Shown piece by piece: positions 16,871 through 26,449 of a stretch of 64,000 nucleotides of DNA. Under the pieces are notes generated by a model. That model was not told where the DNA came from and ran no database searches. It worked only from the letters and a program-made list of their open reading frames with translations. Both the position numbers and the translations under genes were made by a program. Numbering within the stretch: the first letter of the stretch is position 1; each line of letters starts with the position of its first letter. This DNA is from Fluviibacter phosphoraccumulans_A (lineage in GTDB: Bacteria > Pseudomonadota > Gammaproteobacteria > Burkholderiales > Rhodocyclaceae): contig CP126743.1 of the NCBI GenBank assembly GCA_036287865.1, positions 310,001 through 374,000 on the forward strand. Direction: 5' to 3'.

Positions 16871-19800
16871 TTATAGCAACACGCGCTCAATACTGCCGCT
16901 GTTAGCCGTCTTCACGTAGTCTGCCATCCAGTTCTCGCCCAGAATATTCTTGGCGAGTTCTACAACGATGTAGTCGGCATCGGTGTCGGCATCATCACGG
17001 AAGCGCGATAGACCTTGTAGGCAGGATGGACATGAGGTCAGCACTTTAACCTGACCCGTAAAGCCATCAGCGCGCAACGCATTGGCGCCCTGCTCCATTT
17101 CTTCCTGTTTGCGGAAGCGTACTTGCGTTGAAATGTCCGGGCGCGTTACGGCCAGCGTACCCGACTCGCCGCAGCAACGGTCATTGAGCGGCACGGCCGT
17201 ACCCATCAGCTCGCTCGAGACCTTGAGCGGTGTATAGGTCTTCATCGGCGTATGGCACGGGTCGTGGTACATGTATCGCGTACCTTCAACGCCTTCCAGC
17301 TTAACGCCCTTCTCCATCAGATACTCGTGAATATCCAGCAGGCGGCAGCCCGGGAAGATACGTTCGAACTGGTACTTCTGCAGCTGATCTATACAGGTAC
17401 CGCAGGAAACGATCACCGTTTTGATATCCAGATAGTTCAGTGTGTTCGCCACGCGATGGAACAGCACGCGGTTGTCGGTGGTGATACGCTGACCCTTATC
17501 CTCTTGGCCGCCCGAAGTTTGCGGGTAGCCGCAGCACAGGTAGCCCGGTGGCAAAACCGTCGTCGCACCTACTTCGTAGAGCATGGCTTGCGTGGCCAGA
17601 CCCACTTGTGAGAACAGACGCTCCGAACCACAGCCCGGGAAGTAGAAAACCGCTTCCGACTCTTCGGCGCTCAGCTTCGGATTACGGATCACCGGAATGA
17701 CCTTATCGTCCTCAATATCTAGCAATGCGCGCGCAGAGCGCTTGGGCAGATTGCCTGGCATCGGCTTGTTGATGAAGTTGATGATTTGCGTACGCACCGG
17801 CGGCTTGTGCATCGTAGCGGGCGGATGCGCCACCTGATCCTGGATCAGATGCAGCGACTTGCCCAATTTGTAGAGCTTGTTCTGTGCAGCATAACCAAAG
17901 CGGATCATCACCTCTCGGATGCCCTTGATGAACATCGGGTCCTTGATGGTCAGGAAGGCCATGGCCGCTGCAGTGCCTGGATTGAATTTTTGCTTGCCCT
18001 GCTTGCGCAGCAGGTTACGCATGGCGATGGTGATATCACCGAAATCAATATCGACCGGACAAGGTTTTTCGCAACGGTGGCACACCGTACAGTGTGCGGC
18101 CACATCATCGAACTCCGCCCAGTGCACCAGCGATACGCCGCGACGGGTTTGCTCTTCGTACAGGAAGGCTTCGATCAGCAGCGAGGTGCCCAAAATCTTG
18201 TTGCGTGGCGAATACAGCAGATTGGCGCGTGGCACGTGTGTCGAACACACTGGCTTGCATTTGCCGCAACGCAGACAGTCTTTCACCATCGCCGAGATTT
18301 CGCCGATACCCGACTGCTCCATCACGATCGATTCGCTACCGATCAGGTTGTAGCTTGGAGTATACGCTTTATCCAGATTGCCCCCACGCATCAGCTTGCC
18401 GCGGTTGAAGTGGCCTTCTGGATCCACCTTCTCTTTGTAGGCCCAGAATGCGGCCATCTCGTTATCTTCGAGATAATCGATCTTGGTAATGCCGATACCG
18501 TGTTCGCCCGAAATCACGCCATTAAGCGAGCGCGCCAGAATCATGATGCGGTCCACCGCCGCGTTGGCGGTTTGCAGCATCTGGTAGTTGTCCGAGTTCA
18601 CGGGCAGGTTGGTGTGCACGTTACCGTCACCGGCGTGCATGTGCAGTGCCACGAACACGCGGCCGCGCAGCACTTCCTTATGAATCGCGTTAATACAATC
18701 CAGTATCGGGCGATACACGTTGCCGTCAAAAATGCTTTCCAGCGCGGGCTTAAGTTCCTGCTTCCACGACACGCGCACGCTGTAATCCTGCAGACGGTGG
18801 AATAGCACGGGGTTAGCCGCTTTGTTTTCCAGCGGGCCAGCCACTACGCCGATTGCGGCGAACGAGGCTTCGGCTTCGCCGAGCGGCGTATCCAGATGAT
18901 TGAGCAGCCACTGCCAACGGGTGCGTACTTGCGCCACGGCTTCGAGCGCTCGTTGGGCGCGATCACCAATCAGCACGTCTTTACCCACATTCGCATCGCC
19001 GGCATCTAGCGTGAGATTGCCACCCAGATAGTCGCTAAGCGCATCGCACAGCGCCAGCTTGTTGGCGATAGAAAGTTCGATATTGATGCGTTCGATACCG
19101 TCGCAGTAATCACCCATGCGTGGCAGCGGAATCACCACGTCTTCATTCAGTTTGAAGGCGTTGGTGTGTTTGGAAATCGCCGCCGTGCGTGAACGATCCA
19201 TCCAGAAGTTCTTACGTTGTTCCGGGCTTACGGCAATAAAGCCTTCGGCTGCACGCAGATTGCACATGCGCACCACATCGGAGGCGGCCTGCATGACGGC
19301 TTGCTTGTCATCGCCAACCAGATCTCCGATCAGCACCATCTTCGGGCGACCATGGCGCTTGGCTTTCGTGGCATAGCCCACGGCTTTCAGGTAACGCTCG
19401 TCCAAATGTTCCAGACCGGCCAGCAGCACACCCAGATCGCGGCCGCCGCCATTTGGTTTGAAGTAATCGGTAATTTCTACAATGGCCGGCACGGCTTCTC
19501 GTACCTGGCCAAAGAATTCCAGACACACCGTATGTGTATGCGCCGGCATCTTATGTAGCACCCAGCGGGCCGCCACGATAATGCCGTCGGTGCCCTCTTT
19601 CTGAACGCCCGGTATGCCACCGAGGAACTTGTCGGTCACATCCTTGCCCAGACCCACCTTGCGGCAGGTGGCGCCCGGTAGCGAAAGAATCTCTTCGCCC
19701 AGATGTTTTTTGCCACTCGCATCAAAACGCGTCAGGCGAAAGCGGATGGTTTCCTGTTCGTGAATCTTGCCCAGATTGTGGTCAAGGCGTTCTACTTCCA

Positions 19801-20722
19801 GCCAGTTGCCATCCGGCGTCACCATCTTCCACCAGGCCAGATTGTCGAGCGCGGTGCCCCACAACACAGCCTTTTTACCGCCGGCATTCATGGCGATGTT
19901 GCCACCAATGCACGAGGCTTCGGCAGACGTCGGGTCGACAGCAAGTACCAGGCCGGAGCGTTCAGCCGCTTCCGAAACACGTTTGGTCACCACACCGGCG
20001 CCCGTGCGCACGGTGCCTACCTGGCTATCCACGCCCGGCAGATTCACAAACTCTACCGGCGCAATGTCGATGAGTTTTTCGGTATTGATCACCACCGAGT
20101 CGGCGGTGAGCGGCACAGCACCACCGGTGTAGCCGGTGCCGCCGCCACGCGGAATAATGGTCAGGCCGAGTTTGATGCAGTTGCGCACCAGCGGGCCGAT
20201 CTCTTCTTCGGTATCCGGGTAGAGCACCACGAACGGGTACTCCACGCGCCAGTCGGTGGCATCAGTTACGTGCGATACACGGGCCAGGCCATCAAAGGCG
20301 ATGTTGTCTTTACGGGTGTGCTTGGTCAGCGTGCGCAGCACCTTGCGGCGGCGGGCAGCACTGGTATCCAGATGTTTCGCAAAACGGGTAATGGCTTCGC
20401 CGGTGGCCTTGAGCAGTTGGGCCACCTTCTCGTTGCCGTCGCGGCGTTTTTCAATTTCGGCCAGGCGGTGACGCAGCGCGGAGATCAGTGCCGTCTGACG
20501 CTGACGGTTCTGCAGCAGATCGTCTTCGAGGTACGGGTTGCGTTGCACGACCCAGATATCGCCCAGCACTTCGTACAGCATACGGGCAGAGCGGCCAGTC
20601 ACACGTTCGCCACGCAGCGCGTCGAGGATCGCCCAGTTTTCCTGGCCGAGCAGACGGATCACGATCTCCCGGTCGGAGTAAGAGGTGTAGTTATAGGGGA
20701 TCTCGCGAAGGCGTGCGTTCAT
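16871..20722 (-). CDS. FAD-linked oxidase / iron-sulfur protein fusion (DUF3683 type)
   Basis: A very large (1283-residue) fusion. The N-terminal part is the DUF3683 region, followed by an FAD_binding_4 domain (RGGGTGYTGGAVPL) and the matching oxidase C-terminal domain with GEHGIGITK; then two ferredoxin-type cysteine clusters (CLRCGKCKPVC and CHRCEKPCPVD) and two Cys-rich CCG domains (CCGYPQ, CCGESG). It joins in one chain the functions of GlcD/D-lactate dehydrogenase and GlpC-like electron carriers, so it probably oxidises a D-2-hydroxy acid at the membrane. Such proteins are common in Betaproteobacteria. ATG 20722 (MNARLREIPYNY) was chosen because upstream residues look non-conserved and a TACAAT lies inside the longer frame. 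The gene is completely intact. Confidence 0.85.
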   Translation of the reverse strand: MNARLREIPYNYTSYSDREIVIRLLGQENWAILDALRGERVTGRSARMLYEVLGDIWVVQRNPYLEDDLLQNRQRQTALISALRHRLAEIEKRRDGNEKVAQLLKATGEAITRFAKHLDTSAARRRKVLRTLTKHTRKDNIAFDGLARVSHVTDATDWRVEYPFVVLYPDTEEEIGPLVRNCIKLGLTIIPRGGGTGYTGGAVPLTADSVVINTEKLIDIAPVEFVNLPGVDSQVGTVRTGAGVVTKRVSEAAERSGLVLAVDPTSAEASCIGGNIAMNAGGKKAVLWGTALDNLAWWKMVTPDGNWLEVERLDHNLGKIHEQETIRFRLTRFDASGKKHLGEEILSLPGATCRKVGLGKDVTDKFLGGIPGVQKEGTDGIIVAARWVLHKMPAHTHTVCLEFFGQVREAVPAIVEITDYFKPNGGGRDLGVLLAGLEHLDERYLKAVGYATKAKRHGRPKMVLIGDLVGDDKQAVMQAASDVVRMCNLRAAEGFIAVSPEQRKNFWMDRSRTAAISKHTNAFKLNEDVVIPLPRMGDYCDGIERINIELSIANKLALCDALSDYLGGNLTLDAGDANVGKDVLIGDRAQRALEAVAQVRTRWQWLLNHLDTPLGEAEASFAAIGVVAGPLENKAANPVLFHRLQDYSVRVSWKQELKPALESIFDGNVYRPILDCINAIHKEVLRGRVFVALHMHAGDGNVHTNLPVNSDNYQMLQTANAAVDRIMILARSLNGVISGEHGIGITKIDYLEDNEMAAFWAYKEKVDPEGHFNRGKLMRGGNLDKAYTPSYNLIGSESIVMEQSGIGEISAMVKDCLRCGKCKPVCSTHVPRANLLYSPRNKILGTSLLIEAFLYEEQTRRGVSLVHWAEFDDVAAHCTVCHRCEKPCPVDIDFGDITIAMRNLLRKQGKQKFNPGTAAAMAFLTIKDPMFIKGIREVMIRFGYAAQNKLYKLGKSLHLIQDQVAHPPATMHKPPVRTQIINFINKPMPGNLPKRSARALLDIEDDKVIPVIRNPKLSAEESEAVFYFPGCGSERLFSQVGLATQAMLYEVGATTVLPPGYLCCGYPQTSGGQEDKGQRITTDNRVLFHRVANTLNYLDIKTVIVSCGTCIDQLQKYQFERIFPGCRLLDIHEYLMEKGVKLEGVEGTRYMYHDPCHTPMKTYTPLKVSSELMGTAVPLNDRCCGESGTLAVTRPDISTQVRFRKQEEMEQGANALRADGFTGQVKVLTSCPSCLQGLSRFRDDADTDADYIVVELAKNILGENWMADYVKTANSGSIERVLL

Positions 20723-20894
20723 GATTTTCTGAATGGGGGCGATTAGGGTTTGGAGCCATCTTTCTGAGCTCATATTGTAGCGCAACAGAGGAGCTGGCAA
20801 GGCTGTTACATTGTCCGAAATCCCTGATAAAACCGTGCCTTGCATGGGGTTTTGGGGTTAGGGTACATGATCTGCCGCTCTTTGCGCCCACCAG

Positions 20895-20900
20895 TATAAT
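20895..20900 (+). promoter_or_regulatory. -10 box (TATAAT) upstream of ilvA
   Basis: A perfect TATAAT lies 63 bp before the ilvA ATG. The -35 region around 20871-20876 (TCTGCC) is weak, so assignment rests mainly on the -10 match. Confidence 0.45.
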
Positions 20901-20963
20901 GCAAACACGCGCCGCCGTTGCGTTTTGCGCTGCACTTACAACGACCTTAAAGCTCTGATTGCC

Positions 20964-22511
20964 ATGACTGCCAAGACTGATGTGCCCTTCCCGTTGACCG
21001 ACTATCTGCGCCGCATCGAAGCGGCTGAGGTCTACGACGTGGCTATTGAGTCGCCGCTGGATTTTGCGCCGAACCTATCGCGCCGTATTGGCAATAATGT
21101 CTTCTTCAAGCGTGAAGACCAGCAGCCTGTATTTTCATTCAAATTGCGCGGCGCTTATAACAAGATGGCCAAGCTGTCGCCTGATGCACTCAAGCGCGGC
21201 GTAGTCGCGGCCTCCGCTGGTAATCATGCTCAGGGTGTGGCGCTCTCGGCCCAGAAGCTGGGTTGTCGTGCTATCATTGTTATGCCGATGACCACACCGG
21301 GTATCAAGGTTGATGCTGTGCGTTCGCGGGGTGGCGAGGTGGTGCTGTTTGGTGAGTCTTTTGATGATGCTTATAACGAAGCGCGCCGCCTGGAAAAAGA
21401 AGAAGGTCTGACCTTCGTGCATCCCTTTGATGATCCGGATGTGATTGCCGGTCAGGGCACGGCGGGTTTGGAGATCATGCGCCAACACCCGAAACCTATC
21501 GATGCCATTTTTTGTTGTGTCGGTGGCGGCGGCCTTATTGCTGGGGTGGCTGCTGCAGTCAAACAGGTGCGTCCCGAAATCAATATCATTGGTGTCGAAG
21601 CCATCGATGCCGATGCCATGACTCAGTCGCTGGCCGCCGGGTATAGTGTGCGCCTTGATCAGGTGGGCCTCTTCGCCGATGGTGCAGCCGTTAAGCAGGT
21701 GGGCGACGAATGTTTCCGTATTGCCGAAGCGTATGTCGATGAAATGATTCGGGTTGATAACGATGCCATCTGCGCCGCCATCAAAGATGTATTTGAAGAT
21801 ACCCGTTCGGTGCTGGAGCCGGCCGGTGCGCTGACCGTTGCCGGTATGAAGACCTGGGCCGCGCAAAACAACGCGCAGGGTAAAACTCTGGTGGCCGTGG
21901 CCTCGGGCGCGAATATGAATTTTGATCGTCTGCGCTTTGTGGCCGAACGTGCCGAACTCGGCGAGCAGCGCGAAGTCATTCTTGCCGTTACCCTACCGGA
22001 AAAACCGGGCAGCTACCGCAAGTTCTTGTCCTTGCTAGGTAATCGCAGCATTACCGAATTTAACTACCGCTTTAATGATCCGGCTGCTGCCCATGTATTT
22101 GTGGGGATCAAGATCGCTAACCGAGCCGAGCTTGCTGCCTTGGTCGATAAGCTAAAGGCCGAGGGCTATGCCACGCTGGATCTGACCGATGACGAAATGG
22201 CTAAACTCCACGTGCGGCACATGGTCGGTGGTCACACCCCCAAATCGGTGGGCGCACTCAATGAACTGGTTTACCGCTTCGAATTTCCCGAGCGCCCGGG
22301 TGCGTTGATGAAGTTCCTTGAGAACATGAGCGCCGGTTGGAACATCAGCCTCTTCCACTATCGCAATCATGGCGCCGACTTTGGTCGTGTATTGGTGGGC
22401 TTTCAGGTGCCGCCAGATGACATGCCTGCCTTTGATGCGTTTCTGGCCGGCCTGGGCTGTCCTTTCCGCGACGAGCGTGAAAACCCTGCTTACCGATTGT
22501 TCCTTGCCTAA
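20964..22511 (+). CDS. ilvA: threonine ammonia-lyase, biosynthetic
   Basis: IlvA converts L-threonine to 2-oxobutanoate, the first step of isoleucine synthesis, using PLP. The 515-residue protein has the PLP-lysine motif FSFKLRGAYN near residue 60, the phosphate-binding glycine loop GGGGLIAG near 193, and two C-terminal ACT-like regulatory domains (EKPGSYRKFLSLLG and ERPGALMKFLENM), the mark of the feedback-inhibited biosynthetic form rather than TdcB. ATG 20964 gives the usual length; an upstream non-ATG extension was rejected. Divergent from the DUF3683 gene, a common betaproteobacterial pairing. Confidence 0.95.
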   Translation: MTAKTDVPFPLTDYLRRIEAAEVYDVAIESPLDFAPNLSRRIGNNVFFKREDQQPVFSFKLRGAYNKMAKLSPDALKRGVVAASAGNHAQGVALSAQKLGCRAIIVMPMTTPGIKVDAVRSRGGEVVLFGESFDDAYNEARRLEKEEGLTFVHPFDDPDVIAGQGTAGLEIMRQHPKPIDAIFCCVGGGGLIAGVAAAVKQVRPEINIIGVEAIDADAMTQSLAAGYSVRLDQVGLFADGAAVKQVGDECFRIAEAYVDEMIRVDNDAICAAIKDVFEDTRSVLEPAGALTVAGMKTWAAQNNAQGKTLVAVASGANMNFDRLRFVAERAELGEQREVILAVTLPEKPGSYRKFLSLLGNRSITEFNYRFNDPAAAHVFVGIKIANRAELAALVDKLKAEGYATLDLTDDEMAKLHVRHMVGGHTPKSVGALNELVYRFEFPERPGALMKFLENMSAGWNISLFHYRNHGADFGRVLVGFQVPPDDMPAFDAFLAGLGCPFRDERENPAYRLFLA

Positions 22512-22526
22512 ACGATAACGCCCGAA

Positions 22527-22811
22527 ATGTTCGATATCACCATTTACTTGCTGGCGGGTTCGCTGGTGCTGATTGGCTGGGCGCTGTGTCGCCTGCTGCC
22601 GCGCGTGCCTGGGTCCGGTGGTGTGAGGGGGCTGCGTTTCTGGCTGGCGTTGTTGCTCGTTGTTGCTTTTGATCGAGCGCTTAATACGGCCTTCTTTACG
22701 GTGCAGACCACGCTTTACGATGCATCCGATGCGCTATTAGGCCTCGGCCAGGCTGCTTTGCTCTACGTGCTCACGGGAATGGCGCTCAAACAAACAAGCG
22801 CATCCGCTTAA
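22527..22811 (+). CDS. small integral membrane protein of unknown function
   Basis: A 94-residue protein with three predicted hydrophobic segments: residues 5-22 (IYLLAGSLVLIGWALC), about 36-48 (FWLALLLVVAF) and about 73-88 (GLGQAALLYVLTGMAL). It starts 15 bp after ilvA and is probably cotranscribed with it. Its end overlaps the convergent formyl-THF cyclo-ligase gene by four bases. I do not recognise the family and no catalytic motif is visible. Confidence 0.7.
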   Translation: MFDITIYLLAGSLVLIGWALCRLLPRVPGSGGVRGLRFWLALLLVVAFDRALNTAFFTVQTTLYDASDALLGLGQAALLYVLTGMALKQTSASA

Positions 22812-23380
22812 AGCACCAGCCCTTTTTCGGTAATCCAGCCATCGAGCGGCACATCGTGTGCCTGCGGGTGTATGTCGTCCACCAGTTGCCTGGAAAACAA
22901 CACGCCAATCGTTTTGATGCTGGGGATTAAAGGCAGGGTGCGGTCGTAATAGCCGCCGCCATAGCCCAGCCGGTAACCTGCTTTATCTAGACCCAGGCAC
23001 GGAATAAACACCTGTTTGGGAACGACGCTTGTTGCCGGATTTGCCGGAGGGGCATAGATACCGGCCTCATCCATGGTCAGTCGTACGTTCGGTTGCCACA
23101 AATAAAACTCCAGCGGTGCGCAGGCGGTCACTACGCGCGGCAGACAAACTGCTACCCCTGAGGCATACCATTCATGCATCAGTGGCTGGATATCGGGTTC
23201 TTTGGTAATCGGGTAATAAAACGCAAACGGTGTCGGTGGCGGATGAAAGTGGTCTTCCAGAATGTCGCAGATGGCGCGGCTAAAATCAGCGTGGTCCTGT
23301 GTCGCTAACTGACGGCGCCACGCTTTCATGCGCGTACGTAGCGTACTGCGATAGAATTTTTCATCCGTTGGTGTCGACAT
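22808..23380 (-). CDS. 5-formyltetrahydrofolate cyclo-ligase
   Basis: The enzyme uses ATP to turn 5-formyl-THF into 5,10-methenyl-THF, rescuing a dead-end folate. The 190-residue protein (normal length) has the N-terminal basic region LRTRMKAWRRQ and the C-terminal signature LDKAGYRLGYGGGYYDRTL that binds ATP and phosphate. In some proteobacteria this gene (ygfA) lies after the 6S RNA gene, but here only 50 bp separate it from the divergent slt, so no 6S RNA can fit. Confidence 0.93.
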   Translation of the reverse strand: MSTPTDEKFYRSTLRTRMKAWRRQLATQDHADFSRAICDILEDHFHPPPTPFAFYYPITKEPDIQPLMHEWYASGVAVCLPRVVTACAPLEFYLWQPNVRLTMDEAGIYAPPANPATSVVPKQVFIPCLGLDKAGYRLGYGGGYYDRTLPLIPSIKTIGVLFSRQLVDDIHPQAHDVPLDGWITEKGLVL

Positions 23381-23430
23381 AAGTCGGACACTAGCACACT
23401 GCTGATTGAATTTACTTGTCGGGTTTTACG

Positions 23431-25386
23431 ATGACCTTTGCTGTTTCTGCACGATTGCCTGCATTACCCGTTACCTTCAAACGTGGGCTGGCACTGAGTC
23501 TGCTGGCCTTTGCTATTAATGCAACGGCACAGGACGCGACGTATCTCAGTGCACGTGATGCAGTTAAAAATGGTCAACTGGGTAAAGTGGAGCAACTCTA
23601 TCCACAGCTTAAACAGCACGAACTGGCGCCCTACGTCGAGTCGTGGCTGCTTAAGCCGCAGCTGAGTAACGACAGCCCCGAGATCCGCGCCTTCCTTAAA
23701 AAGTACGATGGCGAACGCCCGGCAGAATTGCTGCGGGCCGATTGGATTCGCGCCCAGGCCAAACAGGACAACTGGATCCTCGTCGCCCAGCAGGGTGTGC
23801 TGATGCTGCAACCCGAGCCCGATGTGCAGTGTTATGGTCTTCAACCCCGCGTTAGCAATGGCGACAGTGCCGCACGCGATCAGGCCAATGTGCTGTGGAT
23901 TACCGGAGTCGATTCGCCCGATGCCTGTCAGGGTCTGTTCGACGCCATGTGGGCTAATGGCTCGCTGAATGCTAGTGATGGTTGGGTGCGTGCCCGTCGT
24001 CAGGTGGCCATGAACAAACTGAACCAGGCACGCCAGACCCTGAGCGTGATGCGTGTTAATGTCAACGATGCCGCCGGTGGCCTGGATGCCGTGCTCAGCC
24101 GCCCGGTGATTTATCTGGAGCGCATGGGTACGCCAAACGACGATACCCAGAAAGAATTGGCCACCCTGGCACTAGTGCGCATGGCGCGTAATGAGCCGGG
24201 GAGCGCCGTGTCAGCAATCAAGCGCTACGGTGGGAATCTGGATAAGGCGCAGCAGGAATATGTGTGGGGCATCATTGCTTGGCAGTTAGGCATTCAGCAA
24301 AGCCCGGAAGCGCTGGATGCGGCAAAACGTAGCGGTACCGTGTTGTTGCCGGACGACGCCATAGCCTGGCGCATACGTGTGGCGTTGCGTGCGCAGGATT
24401 GGAGCCTGGTGCGCAAAGATATCGAAGCCATGCCCGAACCGATGATCAATTCGCCTGAATGGGTATACTGGCTGGGTCGCGCCTATAAAGCTCAGGGTAA
24501 AGACGGCGCCGCCGAAGATCAGTTTAAAAAGATCGCTGGCCAACCTAATTTCTACGGCATTCTGGCCACTGAAGAACTGGGCGGGCGCGCCAAGTTGCCG
24601 ACTCAGGCATCGCCAGCCACCGCTGATGAAATCCGTCAGGTCGAACGTCAGCCCGGTATTCGCCGGGCACTGGCCATGTACCGGTTGGATCTGCGCCCCG
24701 AAGGCGTAAAAGAATGGAACTGGGCGCTGCGCGGTATGAACGATCGTCAGCTGCTGGCCGCCGCAGAAATTGCGCAACGTAATCAGATCATTGACCGCTC
24801 GATCAGCGCAGCAGACCGCACCAAAGAGGAGCACAACTACAAACTGCGCTTCCCGACCCCGCATTCCGAAAAGATCGTGCCGCATTCCGACCGACAGAAT
24901 CTGGATAAGGCCTGGGTTTATGGCCTCATGCGCCAGGAAAGCCGCTTTGTGACCAATGCCAAATCCAACGTAGGCGCCGCGGGCCTGATGCAGGTGATGC
25001 CATCCACCGGCAAATGGATCGCCAACAAGATTGGTGTCAAATTGGGCCCGGGCGATCTGCACGACCCCGATACCAACGTCATGCTGGGCATCACCTACAT
25101 GCGCCTGGTGCTGGAAAGTCTCGATAACCACCTGGTACTGGCCTCGGCCGCCTATAACGTCGGCCCCGGCCGAGCCCGTAAGTGGCGAGATGTGAAGCCG
25201 CTGGAAGGCGCCATCTATGCCGAAACCATCCCCTTCTCCGAAACCCGGGATTACGTAAAAAAGGTGATGAGCAACGCGGTGTTCTATCAGACCGTCATGA
25301 CTGGCAATTCGCCGTCGCTTAAAGTCATGTTGGGTACCATTGCGCCAAAGAGCAGCAAAGGCGATTCAGCGCCAGAACTGCCCTGA
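23431..25386 (+). CDS. slt: soluble lytic murein transglycosylase
   Basis: Slt cleaves peptidoglycan glycan strands in the periplasm, forming 1,6-anhydro-muropeptides. From ATG 23431 the protein has 651 residues, with a signal peptide ending near ATAQD, a long helical superhelix (U- and L-type domains, residues about 30-460) and a C-terminal lysozyme-like SLT domain with the catalytic Glu in RQESRF, followed by GAAGLMQVMPSTG and AAYNVGPGR. A TTG 15 bp upstream was rejected as start. It heads a block with the NDUFA9-like and cca genes, a known betaproteobacterial neighbourhood. Confidence 0.94.
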   Translation: MTFAVSARLPALPVTFKRGLALSLLAFAINATAQDATYLSARDAVKNGQLGKVEQLYPQLKQHELAPYVESWLLKPQLSNDSPEIRAFLKKYDGERPAELLRADWIRAQAKQDNWILVAQQGVLMLQPEPDVQCYGLQPRVSNGDSAARDQANVLWITGVDSPDACQGLFDAMWANGSLNASDGWVRARRQVAMNKLNQARQTLSVMRVNVNDAAGGLDAVLSRPVIYLERMGTPNDDTQKELATLALVRMARNEPGSAVSAIKRYGGNLDKAQQEYVWGIIAWQLGIQQSPEALDAAKRSGTVLLPDDAIAWRIRVALRAQDWSLVRKDIEAMPEPMINSPEWVYWLGRAYKAQGKDGAAEDQFKKIAGQPNFYGILATEELGGRAKLPTQASPATADEIRQVERQPGIRRALAMYRLDLRPEGVKEWNWALRGMNDRQLLAAAEIAQRNQIIDRSISAADRTKEEHNYKLRFPTPHSEKIVPHSDRQNLDKAWVYGLMRQESRFVTNAKSNVGAAGLMQVMPSTGKWIANKIGVKLGPGDLHDPDTNVMLGITYMRLVLESLDNHLVLASAAYNVGPGRARKWRDVKPLEGAIYAETIPFSETRDYVKKVMSNAVFYQTVMTGNSPSLKVMLGTIAPKSSKGDSAPELP

Positions 25387-25449
25387 AATGGCATAAAATG
25401 TTGGAATCAGCGATTAACTACTGATCAGACGATCGACCAAGGAAGACTC

Positions 25450-26409
25450 ATGCTGAAGAACCACAAAATTCTCCTCATTGGTGGCACCGGTTTTGTTGGA
25501 CGTCATCTGGCCCGTGCGCTGGTCGAGGCGGGTGTGCAAGTTACCATCCCGACCCGTCGCTATGAAAAGAACCGCGACATCACCATGTTGCCGAGCGTGA
25601 TCCTAGTCGAAGCCGACGTCAACGAAGAGGGTGTGCTAGAACATTTGGCTACCGGCAAAGATGCTGTCATCAACCTCGTGGGTATTTTGCATGGCGCAAC
25701 ACCGGCCATTCCTTACGGTAAAGAATTCGTCGCGGCGCACGTTGAACTCCCGAAAAAGATTGTAGCCGTCTGTAAGGCCACCGGTGTTAAGCATCTGGTG
25801 CATATGAGCGCCCTGCACGCCAGCAATCGTGCCCCATCAGAGTATCTGCGCTCCAAGGCTGCGGGTGAAGCCGTGGTCAATGAATCCGGCCTGATCACCA
25901 CCATCTTCCGCCCATCCGTTATTTTCGGCATGCGCGATACGTTCCTGAACATGTTCGCCAAGTTGCTGCGCACGTTCCCGATTTTGCTGTTGGCTTCGGC
26001 CGGTGCCCGCTTCCAGCCAGTCGCTGTATCCGATGTCGCCGATGCGTTTGTACAAGCCCTGACCAACCCGAGCATGCAGAACAAAACCTTTGATCTGTGT
26101 GGCCCGAAGGTCTACACGCTTAAAGACCTCGTGGCTTACACCGGCGAAGTGATTGGCTACAAGCGCAAACTGATTGAGCTGCCAGAAAGTTTGGTGTATG
26201 TACAGGCAGGCTTTCTGTCACTGCTGCCCAACCCGATGATTTCGCAAGACAACCTGCGTTCCATGGAAGTGGATAGCGTTTGGACATCGGATTGCGTTGC
26301 CTCAGCCGGTTGGAATCCACAGCCGCTGGAAGCCGTGGCACCGTTGTATCTGCTCGATAGCGGTAATGCGGCGCAGTTGGCCGAATACCGTAGCCGCGCC
26401 GGTCGCTAA
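25450..26409 (+). CDS. complex I NDUFA9-subunit-like NAD(P)-binding protein
   Basis: A 319-residue atypical short-chain dehydrogenase/epimerase-fold protein, with the N-terminal Rossmann motif GGTGFVGRHLARAL (residues 10-23) and the RPSVIFGMRD region typical of the NDUFA9-like subgroup. In eukaryotes NDUFA9 is an accessory complex I subunit; the bacterial homologues are uncharacterised and often sit beside slt and cca. Start ATG 25450, with AAGGAAG 5 bp upstream. Intact. Confidence 0.88.
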   Translation: MLKNHKILLIGGTGFVGRHLARALVEAGVQVTIPTRRYEKNRDITMLPSVILVEADVNEEGVLEHLATGKDAVINLVGILHGATPAIPYGKEFVAAHVELPKKIVAVCKATGVKHLVHMSALHASNRAPSEYLRSKAAGEAVVNESGLITTIFRPSVIFGMRDTFLNMFAKLLRTFPILLLASAGARFQPVAVSDVADAFVQALTNPSMQNKTFDLCGPKVYTLKDLVAYTGEVIGYKRKLIELPESLVYVQAGFLSLLPNPMISQDNLRSMEVDSVWTSDCVASAGWNPQPLEAVAPLYLLDSGNAAQLAEYRSRAGR

Positions 26410-26449
26410 GCGTTTTAAACAACTGCGCCACGGCTGAGAGACCCTCGTC

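Noticed and set aside
17786..18805. Long open frames on the plus strand opposite the DUF3683 oxidase (also 19703-20746)
   Set aside because: These are His/Arg-rich antisense shadows of a GC-rich coding region with no recognisable domain or ribosome-binding site.
23381..23430. 6S RNA gene beside the 5-formyl-THF cyclo-ligase gene
   Set aside because: Only 50 bp are available before slt; 6S RNA is about 180 bases.
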